Of a stretch of DNA of 64,000 nt, positions 18,943 to 29,629 are shown piece by piece; position 1 is the first letter of the stretch, and the number at the start of each line of letters is the position of its first letter. The stretch comes from Xylanibacter muris (GTDB taxonomy: Bacteria; Bacteroidota; Bacteroidia; Bacteroidales; Bacteroidaceae), in assembly GCF_013166605.1 (NCBI RefSeq), contig NZ_JABKKF010000001.1, forward strand, positions 434,001 to 498,000, given 5' to 3'. Under the pieces are notes generated by a model. It was not told the DNA's origin. It ran no database searches and was given only the letters and a program-made list of their open reading frames with translations. The position numbers and the translations under genes are program-made.

Positions 18943-20667
18943 ATGAAAATAAAAAGTATTATATATAGTGTTCTCGGCATGGCTTGCGCTTCAATAGGAT
19001 TGTCATCATGCAGTGACTTTCTGGAACTGGAGCCGCAGAACGAAATAATCCTGGAAAAGTTTTGGAACGAGAAAGCCGATGTTGACGGTATGATTGCCGG
19101 CTGTTATTCTGGAATGCAGTCAGACAATATGATGCTTCGTATGATGATATGGGGAGAATTCAGAAGTGACAACATCTCAAGGGGACAGAATCTGGAGAAG
19201 GATTTGAATATTGAGAATATACTGAAGGAAAATATCATGGCATCAAATGGCTATACCACCTGGGAGGCATTTTATGATATAATAAACCGTTGCAATACGG
19301 TTATGAAATATGCTCCTGGTGTGGCAGAAAAAGACCCCAGCTTCAGTGAAAGTGAACTTAAGGCCGATATTGCAGAGGTGACAGCATTGCGTGCCTTGTG
19401 TTATTTCTATCTTATACGTACATTCCGTGATGTGCCATATTCTACAGAGGCGTTCACAGATGATGATCAGGTAATGGATCTGCCGGCAACAAGTTTTGAT
19501 ACGGTTCTTGACAGTTTGATAAACGACCTTGAAAGGGTCAAGGATGATGCTGTTGAGAAATATCCTGAAGGAAGTTCGGTAAAAAAGCTGTATCAGACTG
19601 CACGTATTACAAAGATGGCTATACATGCCATGCTATGTGAGATGTATCTCTGGAAAAAGGACTATAATACCAGTATACGTTATGCAGACCTGATAATAGA
19701 GGAGAAGAAAAAGCAGGCGGAAGAAGAAAATGCCAACAGTATGTTAGCCACAGACTATCGGAAAACCAACGGCTATCCTTTGATTCCGACTGATTACATC
19801 AGTTCGCCGTCTATATACGGTAATGCATATAATCGGATATTTGGAGAAGGAAACAGTTCGGAGAGTATCTTTGAACTCACTTTTATGGATGATGACAATA
19901 TGTTGAGTAACGGTGCGGTGAGTCTTTGTTATGGCAATGCAAAAAATGCCGGTATTATGGGCTATGCATCTGTATCCTCTTTCATTAGTGATGATATAGA
20001 TTCCAAGTCGTTTGAAGTGTTTTACAACAAATATGACGTACGTGCTTACGAGAATATTATGGGAAATGTGATAGCTAAATACACTCATACATTATCACAG
20101 ATAGACTTCTCTTCCGGAACGGTTGGTTGGGATCTATCGGGATTCTTCCCTGAAAACAAGGTAAAGACCAACTGGATTATTTATCGTCTTTCGGATATCA
20201 TGTTGCTTAAGGCAGAGGCCCTGACGCAGTTGATAAGTAATGAAGAGACATTTACTGAGCAGGACAAACAATACTATCAGCAGGCTTTCTCATTGGTGAA
20301 TGCAGTAAACAAGCGTTCGTTGTGCCAGCCTGCCAGCCAGTTGAAAGACACTCTTGACGCTTCCAAGTTCAACACGAAGGATGGAATAGAGACGCTTGTT
20401 ATGAAGGAGCGTCATCGCGAACTTATGTTTGAGGGGAAAAGGTGGTATGACCTTGTGCGCCGCTCCATGAGAGACGGAAACACCAATTATCTTGTTGCAC
20501 AAGTGCTTCAGAAGTTCACTTCAAATACATCTGCCATACAAAACAAGTTCAGAAAGATGGATGCCGTCTTCTGGCCATATAATGTGGATGAGCTGAAGGT
20601 TAACAAGAACCTGCATCAGAATCCTGCTTTTGGAAGCGGAGAGAATGGCAATTATACAAAGGATTGA
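18943..20667 (+). CDS. SusD-like surface glycan-binding lipoprotein (first pair)
   Basis: Lipoprotein lid of the adjacent SusC transporter. The lipobox is LSS-C (Cys23), followed by the family-typical SDFLELEPQ. TPR-like helical pairs and the SusD C-terminal signature (ERHRELMFEGKRWYDLVR, about residues 486-503) are present. The length of 574 residues is normal. It binds oligosaccharides at the cell surface; the ligand is not readable from sequence. Spacing of 15 bp from susC implies cotranscription. Confidence 0.95.
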   Translation: MKIKSIIYSVLGMACASIGLSSCSDFLELEPQNEIILEKFWNEKADVDGMIAGCYSGMQSDNMMLRMMIWGEFRSDNISRGQNLEKDLNIENILKENIMASNGYTTWEAFYDIINRCNTVMKYAPGVAEKDPSFSESELKADIAEVTALRALCYFYLIRTFRDVPYSTEAFTDDDQVMDLPATSFDTVLDSLINDLERVKDDAVEKYPEGSSVKKLYQTARITKMAIHAMLCEMYLWKKDYNTSIRYADLIIEEKKKQAEEENANSMLATDYRKTNGYPLIPTDYISSPSIYGNAYNRIFGEGNSSESIFELTFMDDDNMLSNGAVSLCYGNAKNAGIMGYASVSSFISDDIDSKSFEVFYNKYDVRAYENIMGNVIAKYTHTLSQIDFSSGTVGWDLSGFFPENKVKTNWIIYRLSDIMLLKAEALTQLISNEETFTEQDKQYYQQAFSLVNAVNKRSLCQPASQLKDTLDASKFNTKDGIETLVMKERHRELMFEGKRWYDLVRRSMRDGNTNYLVAQVLQKFTSNTSAIQNKFRKMDAVFWPYNVDELKVNKNLHQNPAFGSGENGNYTKD

Positions 20668-20703
20668 CCGGGTTTCATTAATAATGTAAAATGAAGTAAC
20701 AAT

Positions 20704-22776
20704 ATGAAACGACTGAAATATATATTTTTCTGTGCGATGTGCGCACTTGCTGGTGTGATGACTGTAGGCTGTTCCGATGAACCGGACAAGGAGAATTTCT
20801 ATACATTCACCGGTGAGATGATGAGTGACTATTTAAGGAACAGGCCGGAATACAGTGATTTTGCATATATCGTGGATCAGGCCGGTATGACCGACCTGTT
20901 GTCTGCATACGGCCATTATACCTGTTTCCTGCCTTCGAATACTGTTGTGGATAACTATCTTCAGAAGAAAGGACTTTCCAGCGTAGAGGAACTGACTGTG
21001 GGGCAGTGTGACACAATAGCGCGTACACATTTGGTTAATAACATGTATGCTACTATCGACATGAATGACGGTACATTGAATACGGCAAACATGAATAAAC
21101 GGTATATACAGATTACACATACCACTGATGAGAATGACAACTCTGTAGTGCAGTTGAACCGAATGTCGAAAATCATCTTCGAACTTAAGGACGATTCTGT
21201 AGAGAATGGCATTGTGCAGCCAATCGACGTGTTGCTTGAAAACTCAAACAGTTCGATTTCCGACGTATTGAAGTCAAATGACAGAATAGGAATATTCTAT
21301 GAGGGACTGACTGCTACCGGTCTTCGTGACACGCTTATAAAGACCAGGGATGAATCGTATGACGGTTCAAAATATGATACATATTCATATACCTCGGACT
21401 TCTGGCGTGAGATAGCTGTAGCTCCTGAAGAGAAGAAATACGGATTCACGGTGTTTGTAGAGCCCGATGAATTGTATAAGAGAAAGTTCGAGGAATATGG
21501 CATATCTACAGCCGAAGGTAATGTGAAGGCGCTTTATGACCTTGCATGTAAGATTTACGACCCTGTGTTCGCGGGAGATGCCGATTATCAGGCAGCCTAC
21601 GGTTTCGACAAGCTTACGGAGAGATACAATCCCCTCAATATGTTTATAGCCTATCATATCCTTACACGTGATGTTATAGGATGGAATAAGCTTACACCGA
21701 TAGAACTTCATTCCGGTATCGTAGACGGTGCCATCGGAATCAAGATAGACAAGATGAATCCGAACGACTGGTACGAGACATTAATGCCGCATACCATGAT
21801 GAAACTCGAACAGGCAACGGTACGTGAATATCTTGGCGACTCGGAACGCGGACAAAGGTATATAAACCGCCGTATCGATGATAAGTTTGTCATTAAAGGC
21901 AGTAAAGTGTTTCCTACCGTTGAGGAAGTCTATCTTCAGGATGCGCCTAACGGACGCTATTTCTATATCGATGACATTATTGCCTTCAGCAAGGATACAC
22001 AGGAAAAGGTTATGAACGACCGTATACGTATGGACTTCTCCACAATCTTTCCTGAAGTGATGACAATGAACATGCGTCTTAACGGTGATCCGACGAAGGA
22101 TGACGAAAGTTCGAAGGCAGACCAGACATATAAGAACGGAAAGAACTACTGGTTCCCTAAAGGATACCTCGACAATGTGACTATGAAAGGCAATGGTGTT
22201 CTCGTATATCGTCGTCCTCACTGGAACTTCTGGTCATACGAAGGCGATGAGTTCAACCTTTTCGGTGATTATGACTTTACCTTCCGTTTGCCTCCGGTGC
22301 CATACGAGGGTGATTATCAGATCCGCCTCGGATTCTGTGCGCTCGATACCCGTGGTGTCGCTCAGATATATTTTGACGGAAAACCCCAGGGAATACCTGT
22401 AGACATGCGCAAGCGTCTTAACGACGAGTCCATTCTCGGAAATCAGTTCGGAACAAAGAAGTGGGCAGATATGACAGATGAGGAGAAGGCCGAGGATCAG
22501 AAAATGCTTAAGAATCTCGGTTATTATCGCGGTGCTTATGGCGGTTATCATTCGAGTGGTTCGACTATCAACGAGTTTGTCGACAATGAGCGTACATATC
22601 GCCTCGTGCTATGTACCGTACATATTAATCCAAAGCAAGACCATTTCATACGTGTGCGCTGTACATCATCCAGTAAGCTTGGTAATAACAATGAGTTTAT
22701 GATGGATTATCTGGAAATTGTTCCAAAGAGCGTGTATGGGGTTACATCCAGTGGTTCTATGGAGTCAGACTTGTAA
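20704..22776 (+). CDS. FAS1-domain lipoprotein with C-terminal beta-sandwich
   Basis: Lipobox VG-C (Cys23). A FAS1 unit (about 35-165; AGMTDLLSAYGHYTCFLPSN) and a second, more divergent one (about 180-430) are followed by a beta-rich C-terminal region (about 450-690; YEGDYQIRLGFCALDTRG, AQIYFDGKPQGIPVDM) that looks like a carbohydrate-binding sandwich. It lies between two SusCD pairs in the same gene train, which suggests a surface glycan-binding accessory role. No catalytic residues are recognised. Confidence 0.8.
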   Translation: MKRLKYIFFCAMCALAGVMTVGCSDEPDKENFYTFTGEMMSDYLRNRPEYSDFAYIVDQAGMTDLLSAYGHYTCFLPSNTVVDNYLQKKGLSSVEELTVGQCDTIARTHLVNNMYATIDMNDGTLNTANMNKRYIQITHTTDENDNSVVQLNRMSKIIFELKDDSVENGIVQPIDVLLENSNSSISDVLKSNDRIGIFYEGLTATGLRDTLIKTRDESYDGSKYDTYSYTSDFWREIAVAPEEKKYGFTVFVEPDELYKRKFEEYGISTAEGNVKALYDLACKIYDPVFAGDADYQAAYGFDKLTERYNPLNMFIAYHILTRDVIGWNKLTPIELHSGIVDGAIGIKIDKMNPNDWYETLMPHTMMKLEQATVREYLGDSERGQRYINRRIDDKFVIKGSKVFPTVEEVYLQDAPNGRYFYIDDIIAFSKDTQEKVMNDRIRMDFSTIFPEVMTMNMRLNGDPTKDDESSKADQTYKNGKNYWFPKGYLDNVTMKGNGVLVYRRPHWNFWSYEGDEFNLFGDYDFTFRLPPVPYEGDYQIRLGFCALDTRGVAQIYFDGKPQGIPVDMRKRLNDESILGNQFGTKKWADMTDEEKAEDQKMLKNLGYYRGAYGGYHSSGSTINEFVDNERTYRLVLCTVHINPKQDHFIRVRCTSSSKLGNNNEFMMDYLEIVPKSVYGVTSSGSMESDL

Positions 22777-22800
22777 TTGAAATAATAAATACAATCGGTT

Positions 22801-24495
22801 ATGACAAGAAACAATATAATAAACGGCAGGACATTAGGAGCAATGGCGGTTGTTCTTGGTATCGTTGCGTGTTCGGACAAATGGGACGAACATTATAATG
22901 TAGGCACGCCTTTTGAAGGCAACTTGTGGGAGGCTGTCTCATCTAATCCCAATTTGAATAATTTCACCCGTGTCATCGAGGCTTGCGGTTATGACTCATC
23001 TTTAGTAAGTTCGCAGATGTTTACTGTGTTTGCACCTACGGATGACAAATTCACCGAGGAAGATGCCAATGACATTATAGCTGCATATAATGAGCAGAAA
23101 GCCAAAAGGGTTAAGGATAATGACAATACGGCCATAAAGGAATTTGTGCAGAACCATATAGCTCTGTACAACTATTCGGTGTCGGGTTTAAGCAACGATT
23201 CAATAGTAATGATGAACGGTAAGTATGTGCCGCTGTCTTCAAATTCCTTTGGAGGCTCCTCCATGTCGCTTTGCAAGACAGTAGGCAACGGAGTTCTATA
23301 TACTATTGATGAAAAGGTAAAGTATGCACCGAATGTGTTTGAATATCTGGAGAAGGACAATGAACTTGACTCGGTTGCAAAATTCCTGTATTCTTTCAAT
23401 AAGTATGAGTTCCAGCCGTCACTCAGTGTTCCCGGTGACATTGTGAATGGAAAGACTGAATATCTTGATTCTGTAACGACTCTTGAGAATAAGATATTTA
23501 CAGAGTTGAAGGCCAAGCTCGGTTCTGAGGACAGTACTTATTGGATGGTTGTTCCGACCAACGGTGTGTGGAACGCTCTTGTGCCCGAATATGAAAAATA
23601 TTTCGTATACGACAAGTCGGTAAACAAGCGTGATTCGCTGCAGTATACCAATGCCCGTATGGCATTGCTTCGCGGAACGACGTTCAGCCGTACTAATAAT
23701 ACGGACCTTACAGTCAATGACTCGGCAATGTCTACAAATGCCGTGATATATGAGTTGCGGCAGCTTTATTATGGTTCGAGTGAAGACAAGTATTACCAGT
23801 ATAATAAGCCGTTTGAGCCGGGAGGAATATTTTATGATGCACGGCAACAACAATGCAGTAACGGTGTTGTGTTTAAGACGGATAACTGGAATATAGGCAA
23901 GACCATGACATTCTTCCAGACAATCCGTGCAGAGGGTGAGAATAATGAGCGTCTTGATTCTGTAGACCAGGCATCCACAAATGCTCCGCTGAGTATTTAC
24001 AAGGTTTTGTCACAGAATAAGTTCTACAATAAGATTTCAGGTAATTCTTATTCGGAAATATCTCCTGCAAGCGGAGCTGCGACAAACATCAAGGCCGTGT
24101 TCAACATACCGTCGGTATTGTCTAATATAGGGTATGACATTTACATCGTGACAGTTCCAGCCCTTGCCGGCGATACTCTCGCATCAGATGCGGAACGGCT
24201 TCCGACAAAGTTCCGTGTAAGAATGTCATACAATGACGAGAACGGCAAGCAACCGTCCAAGGAATCGGGCTGGACGCTGTTGCAGTCGTCTCTCCAGACC
24301 ACAGCCGATGAAGTGGACACCTTCAAGGTGGCGGAGAACGTTATGATACCCTATTGCTCATGGGGCGAGAACATCTCTCCGCAAGTTAAGATTATCCTCG
24401 ACACGCGTGTCAGCAACTCTGATGTCAGGAATGGAAAGTTCAATCGTATCCTGCGTCTCGACTGCATAATATTCAAGCCGCATGATGAGGAATAG
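22801..24495 (+). CDS. FAS1-domain lipoprotein
   Basis: Lipobox IVA-C (Cys24) followed by SDKWDEHY, a frequent start of FAS1 lipoproteins beside SusCD pairs. The first FAS1 unit spans about 38-165 (FTRVIEACGYDSSL, FTVFAPTDDKF), a second covers about 170-330, and the C-terminal part (about 370-564) is beta-rich with no recognised family. It is 33 bp upstream of the second susC, so it probably acts with that transporter as the SusE-like partner. Confidence 0.8.
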   Translation: MTRNNIINGRTLGAMAVVLGIVACSDKWDEHYNVGTPFEGNLWEAVSSNPNLNNFTRVIEACGYDSSLVSSQMFTVFAPTDDKFTEEDANDIIAAYNEQKAKRVKDNDNTAIKEFVQNHIALYNYSVSGLSNDSIVMMNGKYVPLSSNSFGGSSMSLCKTVGNGVLYTIDEKVKYAPNVFEYLEKDNELDSVAKFLYSFNKYEFQPSLSVPGDIVNGKTEYLDSVTTLENKIFTELKAKLGSEDSTYWMVVPTNGVWNALVPEYEKYFVYDKSVNKRDSLQYTNARMALLRGTTFSRTNNTDLTVNDSAMSTNAVIYELRQLYYGSSEDKYYQYNKPFEPGGIFYDARQQQCSNGVVFKTDNWNIGKTMTFFQTIRAEGENNERLDSVDQASTNAPLSIYKVLSQNKFYNKISGNSYSEISPASGAATNIKAVFNIPSVLSNIGYDIYIVTVPALAGDTLASDAERLPTKFRVRMSYNDENGKQPSKESGWTLLQSSLQTTADEVDTFKVAENVMIPYCSWGENISPQVKIILDTRVSNSDVRNGKFNRILRLDCIIFKPHDEE

Positions 24496-24528
24496 GACTT
24501 GTTTTCATGATTATAAAACGACAGCAAT

Positions 24529-27500
24529 ATGAAACTCAAGAATATCACATTCTATAATAAGATTTGCCATAATGTTCCGGCAGGATGCATCGTGTTGTGC
24601 ATGGGAATGTTGGCTTGTCCTTCAAATGTATTCGCCCAAGACGATGATACTGATGAGACGGTGGAGGTTTTAAATAAGCCTGAAGTAAGAAAACAGAAGC
24701 ATTACGCTTTGCGTACGATAACCGGACGTGTCGTAGACGCAAACAATAATCCCGTGTTCGGTGCAATCGTTAATGCAATGGATTTCGAAGGCTATAGTAC
24801 ATTAACGGAAGAAGACGGTACATATAAGTTGGAGTTGCCTGTTTTCTGTAGTTCGGTAATAATCACCGAACCCAAGTACAATTCTGTTGTAATAGGATTG
24901 CAGAAAGGTGAGAAACAGATGGAGGCGACTATGTATTCCACATCGTTCACATCCGGGTACAGCAGCGATATGAACAGGCGGAATGACAGAAGTTCAACGT
25001 CGTTCGGCTATACGTCGGCATTGAACGTTAAGGAGGAAATACAGAAGCAGCTTGGCGGGGTTGCCTACACCCAGCAGCGTAACGGTACTCCCGGTATCGG
25101 AGGCAATATTTTCATCCAGGGTATCAACTCATTGAATGTAAATGCCCAGCCTCTTGTGGTTGTTGACGGTGTCGTGCTTGACCAACAGTATGGACGCACC
25201 ATGATTCACGACGGTTTCACCAATGACATCCTTTCCAATATAAGTCCTGCTGACATAGAGAAAGTTACAGTGCTTCGAAACGGAACTGCTCTTTATGGAG
25301 CCAAGGGGGCAAATGGTGTGATCCTCATAGAGACACGCCGTTGCAAGAGTATGGCTACACGTATCTCTGCCACTATTTCCGCCGGCATAACAGCCAAACC
25401 CAAGTTTATCGACATGATGGATGCGGAGCAGTATCGCGGTTATGCTTCTGAAATGCTAAAGACCACGTCTACAAGAATCCGCGAGTTTAAGTTCTTGAAC
25501 AACGACCCTAACTACTATTACTACAATCAGTATCATAACAATACGGACTGGAAGGATAAGGTTTACCGTACTGCGTTCACACAGAACTATGGCATCACGG
25601 TAGAGGGTGGAGACAATGTCGCCACATATAATCTGTCTGTGGGTTATACGGAGGCAAACAGTACGTTGGAATATAACGACATGTCACGTTTGAATATAAG
25701 GTTCAATACAGATATCAACCTTGTAAAGAATCTGTCGGTGAGATTTGACGCGTCATTCTCTAACCTTACACGTGATATAAGGGATGACGGTGCGCCTTTG
25801 AGCTATGATGAGGGAACCCCTACGTCTCCTTCATTTCTTGCATACGCGAAGTCTCCGTTCCTGAGCCCGTACGCTTTCGGACGCGGCGTGATATCCGACT
25901 CGCATCTTGACATCACACCGGAAAGCTATCTTGATGAGGCTCTTGCCAATTATTCCGATTACAACTGGAAGCTCGCCAACCCTGTGGCGTTGAATGAATA
26001 TGCGGAGGCTTCGAACAAGAACCGTTTCGAAAACTCGTTGCTCAACATATCCGTGAGGCCGGAGTACAGAATCACACCCAACCTTTCGGTAAGCGAACAT
26101 TTCAGCTATACATTGGTAAACACCAATGAGAAGTATTATATTCCTATCAACGGTGTGCCTTCGTATTATGTGGCAGAGGTGAACGGATTCCGGACCAATG
26201 AGGTGCGCTCGCTCTTCTCCAAGCAGAACTCAGTCATGAGTGATACTCGTGTTTCCTGGCATAACCGTTATGATGCGCATAATATAAGTGTGTTTGGCGG
26301 TGCCCGCATTCAGTGGGAGTCATATTTGCTCAATAACCAGCTTGGATATAATACCGGTAGTGACAAGACTCCGTTTATGAGTTCTGGTCTTATGAATGCC
26401 AATTCTTTCGGTACAAAGGACAACTGGAATTCACTGGCTTGGTATCTGCAGGCCAATTATGACTTCATGGGCAGATATTATCTGCAGGGCAACCTTACGG
26501 CGGAAGGCTCTTCACGTTTTGGTGAGGATGCCGACGGCCTTAGCCTGTTCGGCGCGTCGTGGGGCGTGTTCCCATCGTTGCAGGCATCATGGGTCATCAC
26601 CAACGAGCCATGGATGGCAAAGGCCGGAATCTTCAATTTCCTGCGCCTCACTGCCGGTTATGACGTGAGCGGAAATGATGACATCGACTATTATGCCGCA
26701 CGAAGCTATCTCCGCTCGAAACTGTTTCTGCATGCCTTGTCCGGTATTACAATTGCCGGCATTGGCAATACCAAGATAAAGTGGGAGACAACACGTCGTG
26801 TCAATGTCGGTATCGATGCGGCCATGCTTAACAACAGGCTTTCTTTATCTTTCAACGTATTCAAGAGTTGGACCAGCGACCTTCTTACAATGCAGAGTCT
26901 TGGTTTCCTGTCCGGACTTGATTCCAACTGGTCGAACGGAGGAAAGCTGGAGAATGAAGGCTTTGATTTGAGTGCAAATGTGAAGGTAGTGTCAAACCGT
27001 GACTGGCAATGGGAAATCGGTGGAAGTATGGGGCATTATAAAAACAAGCTGACCGAGCTTCCTGATAACAAGACATACATTGATACGGAACTGTATGGAG
27101 CCGTTGTCCGTTCGGAGGTGGGCATGCCCGTCAATATGTTCTACGGTTATAAGACTAAGGGCGTGTTCTCAACTTCAGAAGAGGCGGAAAAGGCCGGAAA
27201 GTATGTTCTTGACGCCAACGGAGTGACCAAGCATTATTTCGGTGCCGGTGACATGATTTTTGTAGACAGGGACGGAAACGGTGAGATCAATGATAAGGAC
27301 CGTTTTGTCATCGGTGACCCCAATCCCGACATCTACGGTAATATCTCAACATCACTGACATACAAGAATATCAACCTTGATGTGCGTTTCAATTACAGTC
27401 TCGGCAATGATGTGTACAACTATATGCGTTCTCAGCTTGAGGGTGGCAGCCGTTTCATGAATCAGACGAGCAACATGTTGGGCCGCTGGCAGGCGGAAGG

Positions 27501-27813
27501 ACAGGTGACGGATGTGCCTAAGATCACATTCCAGGATCCGATGGGCAACTCACGTTTCAGCGACCGTTGGATAGAAGACGGCTCATATCTTCGTCTGAAA
27601 ACTGTCACCTTGAGCTACCGTATGCCGATGAACTCACAGTATATCCAGGGGCTTGAGTTCTGGATTCAGGGCAACAACCTGTTGACATTCAGTAAATATC
27701 TTGGCTCCGATCCGGAATTTTCAACCACAACGTCTGTGATAGGTCAGGGTATAGACTGCGGTCAGTTGCCGCAAAGTGCGTCTTTTGTTGCAGGTGTGAG
27801 AATCAATTTGTAA
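24529..27813 (+). CDS. SusC-like TonB-dependent outer-membrane transporter (second pair)
   Basis: Second outer-membrane oligosaccharide importer of the locus, 1094 residues. A signal sequence ending VFAQ (about residue 36) is followed by a regulatory-like beta domain (about 63-135; TGRVVDANNNPVFGAIV), the plug (FIQGINSLN, PLVVVDGVV, ADIEKVTVLRNGTALYGAKG, GVILIETRR) and the barrel. It is clearly divergent from the first SusC, so the two pairs probably import different products or entered the locus separately. The paired susD starts 21 bp downstream. Confidence 0.95.
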   Translation: MKLKNITFYNKICHNVPAGCIVLCMGMLACPSNVFAQDDDTDETVEVLNKPEVRKQKHYALRTITGRVVDANNNPVFGAIVNAMDFEGYSTLTEEDGTYKLELPVFCSSVIITEPKYNSVVIGLQKGEKQMEATMYSTSFTSGYSSDMNRRNDRSSTSFGYTSALNVKEEIQKQLGGVAYTQQRNGTPGIGGNIFIQGINSLNVNAQPLVVVDGVVLDQQYGRTMIHDGFTNDILSNISPADIEKVTVLRNGTALYGAKGANGVILIETRRCKSMATRISATISAGITAKPKFIDMMDAEQYRGYASEMLKTTSTRIREFKFLNNDPNYYYYNQYHNNTDWKDKVYRTAFTQNYGITVEGGDNVATYNLSVGYTEANSTLEYNDMSRLNIRFNTDINLVKNLSVRFDASFSNLTRDIRDDGAPLSYDEGTPTSPSFLAYAKSPFLSPYAFGRGVISDSHLDITPESYLDEALANYSDYNWKLANPVALNEYAEASNKNRFENSLLNISVRPEYRITPNLSVSEHFSYTLVNTNEKYYIPINGVPSYYVAEVNGFRTNEVRSLFSKQNSVMSDTRVSWHNRYDAHNISVFGGARIQWESYLLNNQLGYNTGSDKTPFMSSGLMNANSFGTKDNWNSLAWYLQANYDFMGRYYLQGNLTAEGSSRFGEDADGLSLFGASWGVFPSLQASWVITNEPWMAKAGIFNFLRLTAGYDVSGNDDIDYYAARSYLRSKLFLHALSGITIAGIGNTKIKWETTRRVNVGIDAAMLNNRLSLSFNVFKSWTSDLLTMQSLGFLSGLDSNWSNGGKLENEGFDLSANVKVVSNRDWQWEIGGSMGHYKNKLTELPDNKTYIDTELYGAVVRSEVGMPVNMFYGYKTKGVFSTSEEAEKAGKYVLDANGVTKHYFGAGDMIFVDRDGNGEINDKDRFVIGDPNPDIYGNISTSLTYKNINLDVRFNYSLGNDVYNYMRSQLEGGSRFMNQTSNMLGRWQAEGQVTDVPKITFQDPMGNSRFSDRWIEDGSYLRLKTVTLSYRMPMNSQYIQGLEFWIQGNNLLTFSKYLGSDPEFSTTTSVIGQGIDCGQLPQSASFVAGVRINL

Positions 27814-27834
27814 AACATAACCATCAAGAAAGAT

Positions 27835-29601
27835 ATGAAAACAAAGTATATATTTGGCGGGATGATAACGGCCGCTTTAACAATATTTTCGTCATGCAGT
27901 GATTTTTTCGATCAAGACTCTGACCATGTCATCTTTACTGACGGTCATAAATTGAATGAGGCTTCCGACACTATTTACTCGCTGACGGGAATAATGACGA
28001 AGATGCAGGCACTTGGCGACCGCACTGTTCTTCTTGGAGAGGTAAGAGGAGATTTGGTGGACGTCACCAATGCTGCAAATGCCGACCTGCGTGAACTGGC
28101 ACAGTTCAATATCAGCGACGAAAACAAATATAACAGTCCCAAAGACTATTATGCAGTTATAAACAACTGTAACCTTTATATCTCTAAGGCTGACACAACA
28201 ATCAGGAACAGTTCAAACAAACCTCTGTTCCTTAAAGAATATGCCGCAGTAAAGGCTTATAGGGCATGGACCTATCTGCAATTGGTGTTGAATTATGGCA
28301 GAGTGCCGTTCTATACTGTGCCGATAACGACAAAGGAGCAGGCTGATGCGAAATATGAAGAGAAAGGCATCGTTGACTTATGCAATACCCTTATTGCCGA
28401 CATTGCCCCGTTGGCAGATGTGGAGATGCCGGGATTGGGAAAAATAGGCGTCACGGACAGCCGTATGCTCTATTTCCCAATATACATGCTGTTGGGCGAC
28501 CTGAATCTTTGGGCAGGGAACTATAAGGAGGCCGCAACGGCTTATTATAAGTATATAACTACCGCCAATGGCAGCAATTCATATTTCCCAATATCTTCAT
28601 CGCGTGTATCCTGGGTCGGAACAGACTGGCTTAGTGCCCGTGATTCTTGGAGTACGCAATTTTATTCAGAGACTTTCACGCAAGACCGCGGAATAGTCAC
28701 AATGATTGCCGGTGACTCTATTCCTTCTGACGGAAACTACAGCCAGTTGCGTAATATTTATAATAGTAATGTCGACAATGATTTCAAGCCGAGTCTTGTG
28801 CCTTCACAGTCGTTGATAGATCTGTCCGCGAGACAGGTATACTGTCAGTTGACAAACGGAGGCAGGGATACTATATATGCCCCTTCAAATCTCACTATGA
28901 ACCGTGCCGGAGATTTGAGGCTTATATCATGCTGGAGTTCATACCGAGGCGTATATCAGGGCAATACCGTGACAAACCAGCGTATTTCAAAGTTCAGTTC
29001 GAGAAATATAACGGTATATCGCCGTGCCACTGTCTATCTTCGCCTTGCTGAGGCGTTGAACCGTGCCGGTTATCCGCATTTCGCTTACGAGATACTTGCT
29101 CAGGGCGTGAACAATACCATTATAGAAAGGCACGTGCTGCCGCATTGCAAGACAGCCGCAGACACAGCATTTGTCAAGTCATTTAATTTCCCGAGCGGTT
29201 CTTCCAACGGATATATTGTGGAGGATATTGCCAGCGGTCAGATTTATTATAACACCATAGGCTTGCATTCGCGCGGGTCGGGTTACAGTGACTGTAATAA
29301 GTATTATATGATGCCCGATGATGCCACTCTCGGTGAACAGGAGCGTCTTGACTATCAGATAAGCAAGGTTGAGGATATGATTGTCGATGAGGGCGCGCTT
29401 GAATTTGCCTTTGAAGGAACGCGTTATTACGATTTGCTGCGTGTGGCGTTGAGACGTAATGACCCGGATTATCTTGCCGGCCGTATCTATGCACGGAGAG
29501 GCGAGGACAAGACGGAAGAAGTGAAGTCGGAAATAAAGTCAGACCTTAGCGACATGAAAAACTGGTTTATGTCATGGGAGGGTAAGCTTGGCATAAGGTG
29601 A
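27835..29601 (+). CDS. SusD-like surface glycan-binding lipoprotein (second pair)
   Basis: Lipobox FSS-C (Cys21) then SDFFDQDSD. The N-terminal TPR-like part (AVKAYRAWTYLQLVLNYGRV, about 134-153) and the C-terminal signature EGALEFAFEGTRYYDLLRVA (about 522-541) identify the family. The length of 588 residues is typical. It is the partner of the preceding SusC, with 28 bp to the following hydrolase gene in the same train. Confidence 0.94.
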   Translation: MKTKYIFGGMITAALTIFSSCSDFFDQDSDHVIFTDGHKLNEASDTIYSLTGIMTKMQALGDRTVLLGEVRGDLVDVTNAANADLRELAQFNISDENKYNSPKDYYAVINNCNLYISKADTTIRNSSNKPLFLKEYAAVKAYRAWTYLQLVLNYGRVPFYTVPITTKEQADAKYEEKGIVDLCNTLIADIAPLADVEMPGLGKIGVTDSRMLYFPIYMLLGDLNLWAGNYKEAATAYYKYITTANGSNSYFPISSSRVSWVGTDWLSARDSWSTQFYSETFTQDRGIVTMIAGDSIPSDGNYSQLRNIYNSNVDNDFKPSLVPSQSLIDLSARQVYCQLTNGGRDTIYAPSNLTMNRAGDLRLISCWSSYRGVYQGNTVTNQRISKFSSRNITVYRRATVYLRLAEALNRAGYPHFAYEILAQGVNNTIIERHVLPHCKTAADTAFVKSFNFPSGSSNGYIVEDIASGQIYYNTIGLHSRGSGYSDCNKYYMMPDDATLGEQERLDYQISKVEDMIVDEGALEFAFEGTRYYDLLRVALRRNDPDYLAGRIYARRGEDKTEEVKSEIKSDLSDMKNWFMSWEGKLGIR

Positions 29602-29629
29602 GACAACGTTTATAACGATATAAGATAAT